Below, piece after piece: positions 1-5,026 of a stretch of 8,015 nucleotides of DNA. Location: contig JBMNPP010000129.1 in NCBI GenBank assembly GCA_050943675.1, forward strand, positions 1-8,015, given 5' to 3'. The translations under genes were made by a program, and so were the position numbers. The notes under the pieces are model-generated. The model was given only the letters and a program-made list of their open reading frames with translations, was not told the DNA's origin and made no database searches. Within the stretch, counting starts at the first letter, position 1. The number at the start of each line of letters is the position of its first letter. Source of the stretch: Brooklawnia sp050943675 (GTDB lineage Bacteria; Actinomycetota; Actinomycetes; Propionibacteriales; Propionibacteriaceae).

Positions 1-126
1 CCATTCGGTTCGGCCAGCGCAGACCGGTTGCTGCCCTCGCGCTACCAGGTCGGTGAGTTGTCGATCGAATGCCGATCGCTCGGGCAGCCGGGCTGGTAGG
101 CGGAACTGGCCAACTGGTGTCGTCAT
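1..126 (-). CDS. Probable WhiB-like regulator, 5' part only (gene leaves the window)
   Basis: An ATG at 126-124 overlaps the TGA of the upstream ATPase gene in an ATGA arrangement, and the frame stays open for 42 codons to the window edge. The visible protein starts MTTPVGQFRL and ends VARGQQPVCAGRTEW. Many WhiB-like proteins begin with a short tail, then a first iron-sulfur-ligand Cys in a segment like 'PCxxxxxxW', followed downstream by a CxxC pair. Here only the first Cys (residue 36) and the Trp (42) are visible; the diagnostic CxxC would lie outside the window. The assignment to WhiB is therefore an inference from a short N-terminal pattern and from the frequent presence of WhiB-like genes in actinobacterial mobile elements. 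No clear Shine-Dalgarno sequence is seen, so translation is probably coupled to the gene in front. Confidence 0.5.
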   Translation of the reverse strand, partial: MTTPVGQFRLPARLPERSAFDRQLTDLVARGQQPVCAGRTEW

Positions 127-1481
127 GCGGGATCACCGCAGCTCGGGTGTCGGGTTTCGCCAGCAGCAGCCAGGGCGGGGTTCAGGGGCTGGCGACAATC
201 AGTGCAGGCTTGCTCGGATCGGTCTTGGTCCCCGAGCTGTGGTCCCCGGTCCCCATCTATAGATGGGGAGACCGGGACCACTACAAGCTTTGGCCCTTGG
301 TCCCCGGTGGTCCCCGAAGCATGGGGACCAGTGTTCTGGGTAGTCAGCAGTAGGTCTGGCTGGTTTGATGAATTGTGGTCCCCGGCAGTTGGGGACCAGT
401 TTTCTTGGTCCCCGAGCTCTTCGTGCGGGGACCCCTTCGGGGACCACTCGAAAGACGCTTTTCGGGCCTTCGCCACCTCGTTGTAAACGTCGCTGCGGGC
501 TTTGATTCCGCGGGCCCTTGCCAGCGCTTGAATCTCTCGTCGGCTGGCATCCCGCGCCAGTCCGTTGGCGTCCGCCAGTTCGGTGATCTGCCGGAGCTTG
601 AGATCTCGCTCACTCAGGAATGACCGGTCATCAACACTGTGGTGTAGGCGGGGTGATGTGTGCCGGGTGATCCGAAGCAGCTTGGCTTCAAGCAGCACTC
701 GGGCATCGGTGCATTCGAGCTTGAACTGATCCTCGGATAGTCGGGTGAGCCGCCATATCGCGTCGACGTCGCCAGACTTGGCGGAGCCACCGCGCTGGCC
801 CTTGGTCTCATCCTTGCCGGTGTGGTCGAGCCGGACCAGCGAGATGCCGGCCTGCTTCAACCGCAGCCCGGTTCGGCGGTACAGCCCCAACCAGGTGTCG
901 TTGCTGTTCTCTTCCCCGACCACTGCCCGCGAAACAGTGTCGATGATCACTATCTCGGAGCCGTAGGCGTGGGTTGCTTCGAGCAGCTCCAGCGCGCCTC
1001 GCTCGGTGTCGAGCCCGGCCATCGTGGGGAACGATAAGTAGTCCAGGTGGTCCAGGTCGTCTGGGCCGTAGCCCATGGCTTGCAGCCGGGATCGCACGTC
1101 ACCGCGAGGGTCGTTCTCGAAGTCGATGTAGAGCACTCGGTAGCGACGCTCGACCTTGTGCCCAAGGAACGCTTCGCCACGGGACAGGATCACGGCCAGC
1201 TCCAGCGCCAACAGTGACTTGCCGACCTTGGGTGCGGAGTAGATCACCACTGAGCGACGGGCAGGCAGCAGCGGGTAGTGAATCCACTCTTCCTCGGTGT
1301 CATCGGCCCATAGTGCGTGCCAGTCAAGGCGCGGGAACATTCTGCGTGCCCGGTCGGTACGTTCGGCCTCATCCTCGGCCGGTGGCTCGAACGGCGGTTC
1401 AGTAGGCCATTGTCCCGGATCGTCGGGCGGCCAGACATCGGCCAGGTCGTCCAAAATCGCTTCTGACGGGTCGAAGGTCAT
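123..1481 (-). CDS. RepA/DnaB-like AAA ATPase (putative replicative helicase of the element)
   Basis: This 452-residue protein has a RecA-like ATPase core. The Walker A motif is SAPKVGKS (residues 82-89), a first strand-Asp segment is VLYIDFEND (116-124), Walker B is EIVIID (176-181), and LDHTGKD follows (218-224), as in RepA/AAA_25-type hexameric helicases of plasmids and phages. Residues about 295-345 are basic and helical, perhaps DNA-binding. Residues about 346-420 are a low-complexity Pro/Gly/Asp/Gln/Ser stretch encoded by a dense DNA repeat. The end has a Cys-x2-Cys and His-x2-Cys arrangement (426-429 and 445-448) that could bind zinc. The start is well supported: GGAGG at 1493-1489, 7 nt before the ATG, and an ATGA overlap with the gene in front. 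The likely role is unwinding at the element's own origin. Helicase activity is inferred; the ATPase fold is clear. Confidence 0.85.
   Translation of the reverse strand: MTFDPSEAILDDLADVWPPDDPGQWPTEPPFEPPAEDEAERTDRARRMFPRLDWHALWADDTEEEWIHYPLLPARRSVVIYSAPKVGKSLLALELAVILSRGEAFLGHKVERRYRVLYIDFENDPRGDVRSRLQAMGYGPDDLDHLDYLSFPTMAGLDTERGALELLEATHAYGSEIVIIDTVSRAVVGEENSNDTWLGLYRRTGLRLKQAGISLVRLDHTGKDETKGQRGGSAKSGDVDAIWRLTRLSEDQFKLECTDARVLLEAKLLRITRHTSPRLHHSVDDRSFLSERDLKLRQITELADANGLARDASRREIQALARARGIKARSDVYNEVAKARKASFEWSPKGSPHEELGDQENWSPTAGDHNSSNQPDLLLTTQNTGPHASGTTGDQGPKLVVVPVSPSIDGDRGPQLGDQDRSEQACTDCRQPLNPALAAAGETRHPSCGDPA
226..447. repeat. GGTCCCC repeat cluster inside the ATPase gene, candidate iterons/origin
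   Basis: The octamer TGGTCCCC occurs on the plus strand at 226, 240, 298, 308, 376 and 406, and its complement GGGGACCA at 323, 391 and 439. The 7-base core also occurs at 248-254 and 427-433, giving eleven core copies. They encode different dipeptides in different frames (Gly-Asp, Gly-Thr, Gly-Pro, Trp-Ser-Pro), so the conserved unit is the DNA or RNA and not the protein. Copies 308/323 and 376/391 form two hairpins of the same build, an 8-bp stem with a 7-nt loop. Placement in the 3' end of a putative replication helicase gene suggests an initiator-binding array or origin. Function is inferred; the repeats are directly seen. Confidence 0.85.
250..269. repeat. Perfect 20-bp palindrome within the repeat cluster
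   Basis: The half-site TCCCCATCTA is followed directly by its exact reverse complement, giving an uninterrupted 20-bp palindrome centred between 259 and 260. Its AT-rich centre (ATCTATAGAT) contrasts with the GC-rich surroundings. One GGTCCCC core overlaps its left arm. It could be a dimeric protein site, an origin element or a cruciform. It is translated as part of the low-complexity protein segment. Confidence 0.8.
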
Positions 1482-1822
1482 GCGACCACCTCCAGCGGCT
1501 CGACCGGGCTGCCGTGCACGTAGACCGCGATGTCGAACAGGTGGGTGAAGCTGTTCAGGTCATCACCGCGCAGCAGGGCAGCATGCAGGCGGCAGCCTGC
1601 GGCGAGTTCGGCAAGGCGGCGATCATGGTCAGCGACCTGGGCGCGGGTGGCTCGGCCTAGGAAGTCACCCGGCCGAGGTCGGCAGGACTCAAACACCTTG
1701 GCTCTGCGCTCCCATTGGCCGGCCAGCGCGCTGGTGAATAGATCTTGCAACCAACGTGGCCCGATCCGGTCCAGATCGAGATCCGGGACGATTCGGCGGG
1801 TGGCACGCTGATTCTCGAACAT
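1478..1822 (-). CDS. Small hypothetical protein encoded before the ATPase
   Basis: I do not recognise this family. From the chosen ATG at 1822 the protein has 114 residues, starting MFENQRATRRIVPDLDLD. It is rich in Arg, Ala and Leu with likely amphipathic helices (the part WLQDLFTSALAGQWERRAKV and a later Arg/Ala/Leu helix) and shows no membrane segment or metal-binding motif. Its stop overlaps the ATPase start (ATGA), so the two are probably translated together, suggesting an accessory replication or regulatory role; that is inference from position only. The frame is open to an ATG at 1933, but that longer form would run through the strong hairpin at 1890-1917. A GTG at 1837 is another option. 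None of the starts has a good Shine-Dalgarno sequence, so the start is uncertain. Confidence 0.65.
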   Translation of the reverse strand: MFENQRATRRIVPDLDLDRIGPRWLQDLFTSALAGQWERRAKVFESCRPRPGDFLGRATRAQVADHDRRLAELAAGCRLHAALLRGDDLNSFTHLFDIAVYVHGSPVEPLEVVA

Positions 1823-1889
1823 GGTTGGCGTACTCACTTGCCCGAGCCGTCGGCTGCTAGCATCGGTGTCAGCATTCAAGTTGTGAGTG

Positions 1890-1917
1890 GCCGCCCGGGA
1901 ATGCCCGCCCGGGCGGC
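1890..1917 (-). terminator. Strong GC hairpin after the HNH gene, probable terminator
   Basis: GCCGCCCGGG (1890-1899) and CCCGGGCGGC (1908-1917) form a perfect 10-bp stem with an 8-nt loop, beginning 12 nt after the HNH stop codon on the minus strand. There is no U-tract in that direction, which is common for actinobacterial hairpin terminators. In the plus direction it is followed by TTTCATTT, but no plus-strand gene lies there. It probably ends or attenuates the transcript of the excisionase-HNH unit, implying a separate promoter for the replication genes in 1838-1889. I see no convincing promoter there. Confidence 0.55.
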
Positions 1918-1929
1918 TTTCATTTGCCC

Positions 1930-2466
1930 TCATCGCGTGGCCACCCCAACCAGGTCGAGCGTTTGCGTTCGTCCCCGCCGGTTACACGGCAAGCACGACG
2001 GGCGCACATTGTCGAGTGTGTGGGGGCCACCATCCCGAACGGGGAGGGGGTAGTGATCGAGCTCTTCGAATGGGCCACCACAGTGGAAGCAGGCGTCGCC
2101 ATAACGGGTGATCACGTCACTCTTGGTAAACGGCTGCACCAGTGGCAGGAAGCCGTAGCGTTGCGCTCGCCAGCGGTAGCCGCTCGCCCAGCCGACCTCG
2201 GGGTTGGCCCGCTGGTATGCACGCTCGCGCTCTAAGTTGGCTGCACGATACGCGCGGTTGCGCTTGGCGATAGTTTGGCGATTTGCTCTGCGACTCGCAC
2301 GGTCGCGCTCGGCGATGGCTTCACGTCCTCGGTATTCGCGGTCGTACTCGCGACTGCATTGGCGGCAAACGTTGTTGAGCCCGTCGCTCCGGGTGCGATC
2401 CCGGTTGAACTCTTCAACTGACTTCGTTTGGCAACACCGACTGCAACGCTTCGAGGGCGCGCTCAT
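1930..2466 (-). CDS. HNH endonuclease
   Basis: The 178-residue protein has two zinc-ligand regions. The N-terminal part has Cys8-x2-Cys11 and Cys34-x2-Cys37 around a KSVEEFNRD segment, as often seen in phage HNH proteins. A long charged helix rich in Arg, Glu and Ala follows (about 40-95). The C-terminal HNH domain has Cys126-x2-Cys129, the catalytic LDHYP (His138), DNVRPSC with Asn153, and Cys158-x2-Cys161 followed by Asn162. All expected HNH residues are present, so the enzyme looks intact. It would cut DNA in a metal-dependent way, either as a homing-type nuclease or in element biology such as packaging or interference with rivals. It overlaps the excisionase stop in an ATGA arrangement and has no Shine-Dalgarno sequence of its own, so translation is coupled. 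The family call is firm; the biological role is open. Confidence 0.9.
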   Translation of the reverse strand: MSAPSKRCSRCCQTKSVEEFNRDRTRSDGLNNVCRQCSREYDREYRGREAIAERDRASRRANRQTIAKRNRAYRAANLERERAYQRANPEVGWASGYRWRAQRYGFLPLVQPFTKSDVITRYGDACFHCGGPFEELDHYPLPVRDGGPHTLDNVRPSCLPCNRRGRTQTLDLVGVATR

Positions 2467-2711
2467 GATTGGCGGGTCTTGTACGTGAAGGAGTCGGGCT
2501 CAGCTGCACCCGTGGACTGCGCGTTGGGGACTCGACGGGCCATCGCGTCGATGTCCTCGAGACGTAGCCGGAGCGTTCGTGACGCGAACCGGTACGCGGG
2601 CAGGATGCCTTGGGAGATCCACCGCCGAAGGGTTGTTGTGGTGACGCCAAGATACTCGGCAGACTCATCGAGGGTCGCATAGCCACGGGAATGACTGGGT
2701 TTGGACGGCAT
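2463..2711 (-). CDS. xis: Excisionase / MerR-type winged helix-turn-helix protein
   Basis: The 82-residue protein contains a winged helix-turn-helix of the excisionase (MerR-like, HTH_17) type: 'YATLDESAEYLGVTTTTLRR' (residues 11-30), WISQGILPAYRF (31-42) and a short wing ending LRLRLEDIDAMARR (47-60), then a short unstructured tail. Such proteins bind near the attachment site and steer the integrase towards excision, and many also repress early genes. The start is supported by AGGGG at 2725-2721, 9 nt before the ATG. It is the first gene of an overlapping run with the HNH gene. It lies about 600 bp from the integrase gene, a usual arrangement for actinobacterial prophages and satellites. It could instead be only a transcriptional regulator, since excision activity cannot be read from sequence. 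Confidence 0.85.
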   Translation of the reverse strand: MPSKPSHSRGYATLDESAEYLGVTTTTLRRWISQGILPAYRFASRTLRLRLEDIDAMARRVPNAQSTGAAEPDSFTYKTRQS

Positions 2712-2867
2712 TTGGGTAAGCCCCTTTCAGGGATTACCACCGTCCCCAGTGGTCAAGAGTTTCGGCTCCGCGCTCGGGATGCGTATTCGAATGTGCGAAC
2801 AGCTTAGCTCATGAGTGCACGACTGGGCGCGCTTGGATGCATCGCGAGTGTCGGACTCTAGTCCTTC
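2712..2867 (-). promoter_or_regulatory. Non-coding leader of the excisionase gene
   Basis: This gap separates the integrase unit from the excisionase unit and should hold the excisionase promoter. I see no clear -10/-35 pair. Visible structures are a small palindrome ATTCGAAT (2785-2792), an ACCAC/GTGGT inverted repeat (2736-2740 and 2749-2753) flanking a CGTCCCC close to the element's repeat core, and a short hairpin GGACT/AGTCC (2853-2864) just after the upstream gene's stop. Any of these may be regulatory sites; none is certain. Confidence 0.3.
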
Positions 2868-3323
2868 TCAGAGCGGGTATTTCCGGTAAACCCGGTTGGA
2901 GCTGATAGGTGGCCCGTCCGGGCTTTCAACCTGGGTCACCTCAACAGTGGGCTGACCTACTCTGAATGCGGCCCATAGCCGGGCTGCGTCGAGTAACCAC
3001 AGGGTGCCGCAACGACAAGCAGCCTCGCACAGCCAACGGCTGGTGGCGTTGATAGTGGAATCTCCATAGCCGGTGCCTCGTTCTAGCAGGATGGTTCGGC
3101 TGGGACCGGATTGTCGGGTTGTCAGTATCGCGACCAGGTGCCCCTTGGGGCAGCGGATCTCCATGCAGACCGATGACCCTGACGCTGACGGGCGGGGTGC
3201 GGTCGGCCGGTACCTGCGAAGCGAGTAACCAGGTGGAATCTGCTCCGGGGGTTCTTCTACCTCGTATCCCTGTCCATCCGGGCCGAGTACATAAGTTCCC
3301 CTGATATTGATCGGGTATCCCAT
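2868..3323 (-). CDS. Unrecognised small Cys/His protein co-translated with the integrase
   Basis: The 151-residue protein (from ATG 3323; a GTG one codon earlier at 3326 is equally possible) does not belong to a family I recognise. It opens with a Pro/Gly-rich part (GTYVLGPDGQGYEVEEPP), followed by a region with Cys-Pro-Lys-Gly-His near residue 60 and then Cys-x3-Cys-x-Cys about 40 residues later, which could form a zinc ribbon. The sequence between has beta-strand character (HLVAILTTR). No membrane segment or signal peptide is visible. The integrase stop overlaps the ATG (TGATG), and GGAAGG lies 9 nt before it, so it is made together with the integrase. It may be an integrase helper or DNA-binding protein; this is a guess from position. 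Confidence 0.7.
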   Translation of the reverse strand: MGYPINIRGTYVLGPDGQGYEVEEPPEQIPPGYSLRRYRPTAPRPSASGSSVCMEIRCPKGHLVAILTTRQSGPSRTILLERGTGYGDSTINATSRWLCEAACRCGTLWLLDAARLWAAFRVGQPTVEVTQVESPDGPPISSNRVYRKYPL

Positions 3324-4555
3324 CACTGACCGCCTTCCGCCATCCGTGACAGCGCGTCCGCGAGCGCCTTGTCACGGTCTTCTGCAGCGTGCTGGTAGAT
3401 CAGGGCGGCCCGAACATCGGAGTGCCCCAACCGGTTCATGAGCTCCCGTAGGGTGGCCCCTGCCTGCGCGGCCATCGTTGCCCCAGTGTGGCGCAGGTCG
3501 TGCCAGCGTAGGTCGGGGCGGCCAGCCTTGGCCCGGGCTCGGCGGAACACTTTGTAGAGGGCGCCGTGTTTCATGTGCCCCCCGGATTCGACTGCCGGAA
3601 ACAGGAGTCCGTCGGGGCCTGGCTGGGCGAACTTTTCCAAGTGGTCGACCAGTAGCGGTATCACGTGAGGCGGGATCGAGACATCGCGGATTCCGGCGGC
3701 GCTCTTGGGTTCCTTCACGACCGGGGTGTCGGGGTCAGCCCACACGACAGCACGCGAGATGTGCAGCGTTCCCGCTACCGGGACACCCTGCGCGTCACGC
3801 TCGAAAGACACGTCCTTGCGGCGAAGCTCGGTCAACTCACCGAAACGAGGTGCGCACCAGGCTGCAAGCGCGACCATTGACGCGTACCGATCGGGCATTT
3901 CCGTCATGATGATGCCCAACTCGGTCAGTGTGGCGGGTTTGATTCGCCTCGAGTGCCCACCGCCTGCGCGCAGCGTCTTGGTGGACAACCTGGCCGGATT
4001 GGATCCCAGTAATGGGGGAGCGTCGGTGTCCTCATCGGGGCGGGTCGCAGAGTCAAGGATGGTGTGCATCAGATCGTAGGCCTTGCGGCGGGCAGTCGGG
4101 TACCTGTCACCCTGGTTGGTCCACCACGTCTTCACCTTCGCTGGCGTGATCTGGGCGAGGCTCATGTCTGCGAACCAAGCGAGGCGACCATTGATCATCC
4201 GCTGATACTCGGCGCGGGTGCTCGGGCTCAGTTCCCTGCCTGCCAGCCAGTCCTGGGCGAAGTTCTTGAACAGGACGGTGCCGGGTTCGACTCGGGCAGG
4301 CGGCTTCCATCGGTGCTCGAGCAGTTCAGCATGGCGCATGTCGAGCCACGCGGCCGCGTCGGCCTTGGTGTCGAAAGTGACGGGCGCCAGGTGACGCACA
4401 CCATCAACGGCATAGCTTGCTTGGAAGCGCTTGGACCGGAGCTGCTGAATCTTGCCGAACGATCGGCGCGTTCTTTGCTGCTTCCTTGGGTCGGGCTGGT
4501 TCCGTTCAGCGTCCAGGGTCCTGATGGGGACCACGTTGGCTGGGATTCTCGCCAT
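3323..4555 (-). CDS. int: Tyrosine recombinase (integrase) of the element
   Basis: From the preferred ATG at 4555 the protein has 410 residues, typical for tRNA-targeting actinobacterial integrases. It has an N-terminal arm-binding-like part (about 28-85, with a 'SFGKIQQLRSKRFQASY' strand segment), a SAM-like core-binding domain (about 95-170, 'LSPSTRAEYQRMI'), and a complete catalytic domain. The active-site residues are visible: Arg in CAPRFGELTELR (237), Lys near VKEPKSAAGIRD (284), His-x2-Arg in HDLRHTGAT (352, 355), His in LGHSDVRAA (378) and the nucleophile Tyr in IYQHA (387). GGAAGGG at 4570-4564 sits 8 nt before ATG 4555. An upstream ATG at 4588 would add 11 residues but has its AGG directly abutting it. 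The attachment site lies about 140 bp upstream, as expected. Confidence 0.95.
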   Translation of the reverse strand: MARIPANVVPIRTLDAERNQPDPRKQQRTRRSFGKIQQLRSKRFQASYAVDGVRHLAPVTFDTKADAAAWLDMRHAELLEHRWKPPARVEPGTVLFKNFAQDWLAGRELSPSTRAEYQRMINGRLAWFADMSLAQITPAKVKTWWTNQGDRYPTARRKAYDLMHTILDSATRPDEDTDAPPLLGSNPARLSTKTLRAGGGHSRRIKPATLTELGIIMTEMPDRYASMVALAAWCAPRFGELTELRRKDVSFERDAQGVPVAGTLHISRAVVWADPDTPVVKEPKSAAGIRDVSIPPHVIPLLVDHLEKFAQPGPDGLLFPAVESGGHMKHGALYKVFRRARAKAGRPDLRWHDLRHTGATMAAQAGATLRELMNRLGHSDVRAALIYQHAAEDRDKALADALSRMAEGGQ

Positions 4556-4590
4556 CCTGTCAGCCCTTCCGTTGCATCTCTCGTGCATCC

Positions 4591-4620
4591 TTAGCTATGT
4601 CTGCTAATGTTAGCTTATGT
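4591..4620 (-). promoter_or_regulatory. Probable integrase promoter with operator-like repeats
   Basis: On the minus strand a TAACAT -10-like hexamer (4612-4607) would start transcription near 4600. It lies in a palindrome GCTAA-TG-TTAGC (4603-4614). Two near-identical direct repeats, TTAGCTATGT (4591-4600) and TTAGCTTATGT (4610-4620), flank it. These may be regulator or integrase arm-type sites. No good -35 hexamer is seen, so the promoter call is tentative; the repeats are certain. Confidence 0.45.
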
Positions 4621-4724
4621 ACTGAATAGTAGCGGTCTTTGACACGTGGAAGCCCACAAGACTGCTAGTCAGAACGACAAAACCGATAGCCAAACGAGGA
4701 ACAGCCCGAAGGGCGCTAATCAGA

Positions 4725-4747
4725 TTCAAATCCTGTCAGCCCGACCA
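4725..4747 (+). other. Attachment site: 3' end of a tRNA gene, probably tRNA-Pro
   Basis: The sequence reads as the T-loop (TTCAAAT), the 3' half of the T-stem (CCTGT), the 3' acceptor strand (CAGCCCG), discriminator A and CCA. The G at acceptor position 72 would pair with C1, a hallmark of tRNA-Pro. No matching 5' acceptor strand (CGGGCTG), D-arm or anticodon arm lies in the 60 bp upstream, and the 5' side of the T-stem does not pair properly (A at 4724 where G is expected). So this is a tRNA 3' fragment, as left at the distal end of an element integrated into a tRNA 3' end. Sequence identity with the tRNA probably begins at 4725. The tRNA's own terminator follows. The tRNA-Pro identity rests on memory of the family, not on a search. 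Confidence 0.8.
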
Positions 4748-4752
4748 GGAAT

Positions 4753-4783
4753 CGCGGAAACTCAAGGGTTTCCGCGCATTTTT
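4753..4783 (+). terminator. Intrinsic terminator of the tRNA gene
   Basis: CGCGGAAAC (4753-4761) and GTTTCCGCG (4768-4776) form a perfect 9-bp stem with the loop TCAAGG. Five T residues (4779-4783) follow after CA. It starts 6 nt after the tRNA CCA, so it is most simply the original terminator of the tRNA transcript. This supports DNA to the right of 4747 being the chromosomal side. Confidence 0.85.
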
Positions 4784-4814
4784 CGTTGGTGAGAATTGAT
4801 CCGGTCTCGGTCCT

Positions 4815-4851
4815 CTTACTCTCTACAGACGGGTGCCATCTAGAGAGTAAG
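4815..4851. repeat. Perfect 11-bp inverted repeat upstream of rloA
   Basis: CTTACTCTCTA (4815-4825) and TAGAGAGTAAG (4841-4851) are exact reverse complements separated by 15 nt. The right arm runs into AAGGAGAAGG, which resembles a Shine-Dalgarno sequence, but no start codon is in range. There is no T-tract after either arm. It may be an operator, a transcript structure or a trace of an older insertion. The remaining DNA from 4852 to 5014 holds no gene that I can support. Confidence 0.6.
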
Positions 4852-5014
4852 GAGAAGGCTTCGGCAGGACAGGGACAGCCGCCACAATCCAACGGGTCAC
4901 AACCGCGGCAAGCAACCGGCTGAGTAGACCCGCGTCAAGACACTTCGGCCGCGAGTTCCAAGCTAAACGTCCTTCTTTACTCGAAAATCGTGGAAATAGA
5001 CATTCTCGGAGCGC

Positions 5015-5020
5015 TAACAT
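5015..5020 (+). promoter_or_regulatory. Probable -10 element of a leaderless rloA promoter
   Basis: TAACAT fits the actinobacterial TANNNT -10 consensus. Counting seven bases from its last T puts the transcription start exactly on the A of the rloA ATG at 5027. No Shine-Dalgarno sequence lies at normal distance (the nearest GGAG ends 15 nt before the ATG). This fits a leaderless mRNA. The -35 region (near TGGAAA, 4991-4996) is weak. Confidence 0.5.
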
Positions 5021-5026
5021 TGCTGC

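Noticed and set aside
226..447. The repeat cluster as a CRISPR array
   Set aside because: The units are only 7-8 bp, occur in both orientations with irregular spacing, and lie inside a coding gene; no cas gene is present.
2781..2800. A LexA/SOS-box-like site near ATTCGAAT and TGTGCGAAC
   Set aside because: The half-sites are not in the inverted arrangement of the mycobacterial SOS box (TCGAAC-N4-GTTCGA), so the resemblance is superficial.
4064..4594. A 176-residue plus-strand open frame
   Set aside because: It is antisense to the integrase, whose domains and catalytic residues are clear.
4639..4668. A rightward promoter starting with a perfect TTGACA (4639-4644)
   Set aside because: The best -10 at proper spacing (TGCTAG) is poor, and no gene lies rightwards before the attachment site.
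4672..4747. A complete tRNA gene ending at CCA 4747
   Set aside because: No 5' acceptor strand complementary to CAGCCCG, no D-arm and no anticodon arm can be found in the preceding 76 bp.
4849..4860. AAGGAGAAGG as a ribosome-binding site of a small gene
   Set aside because: No ATG, GTG or TTG follows at usable distance.
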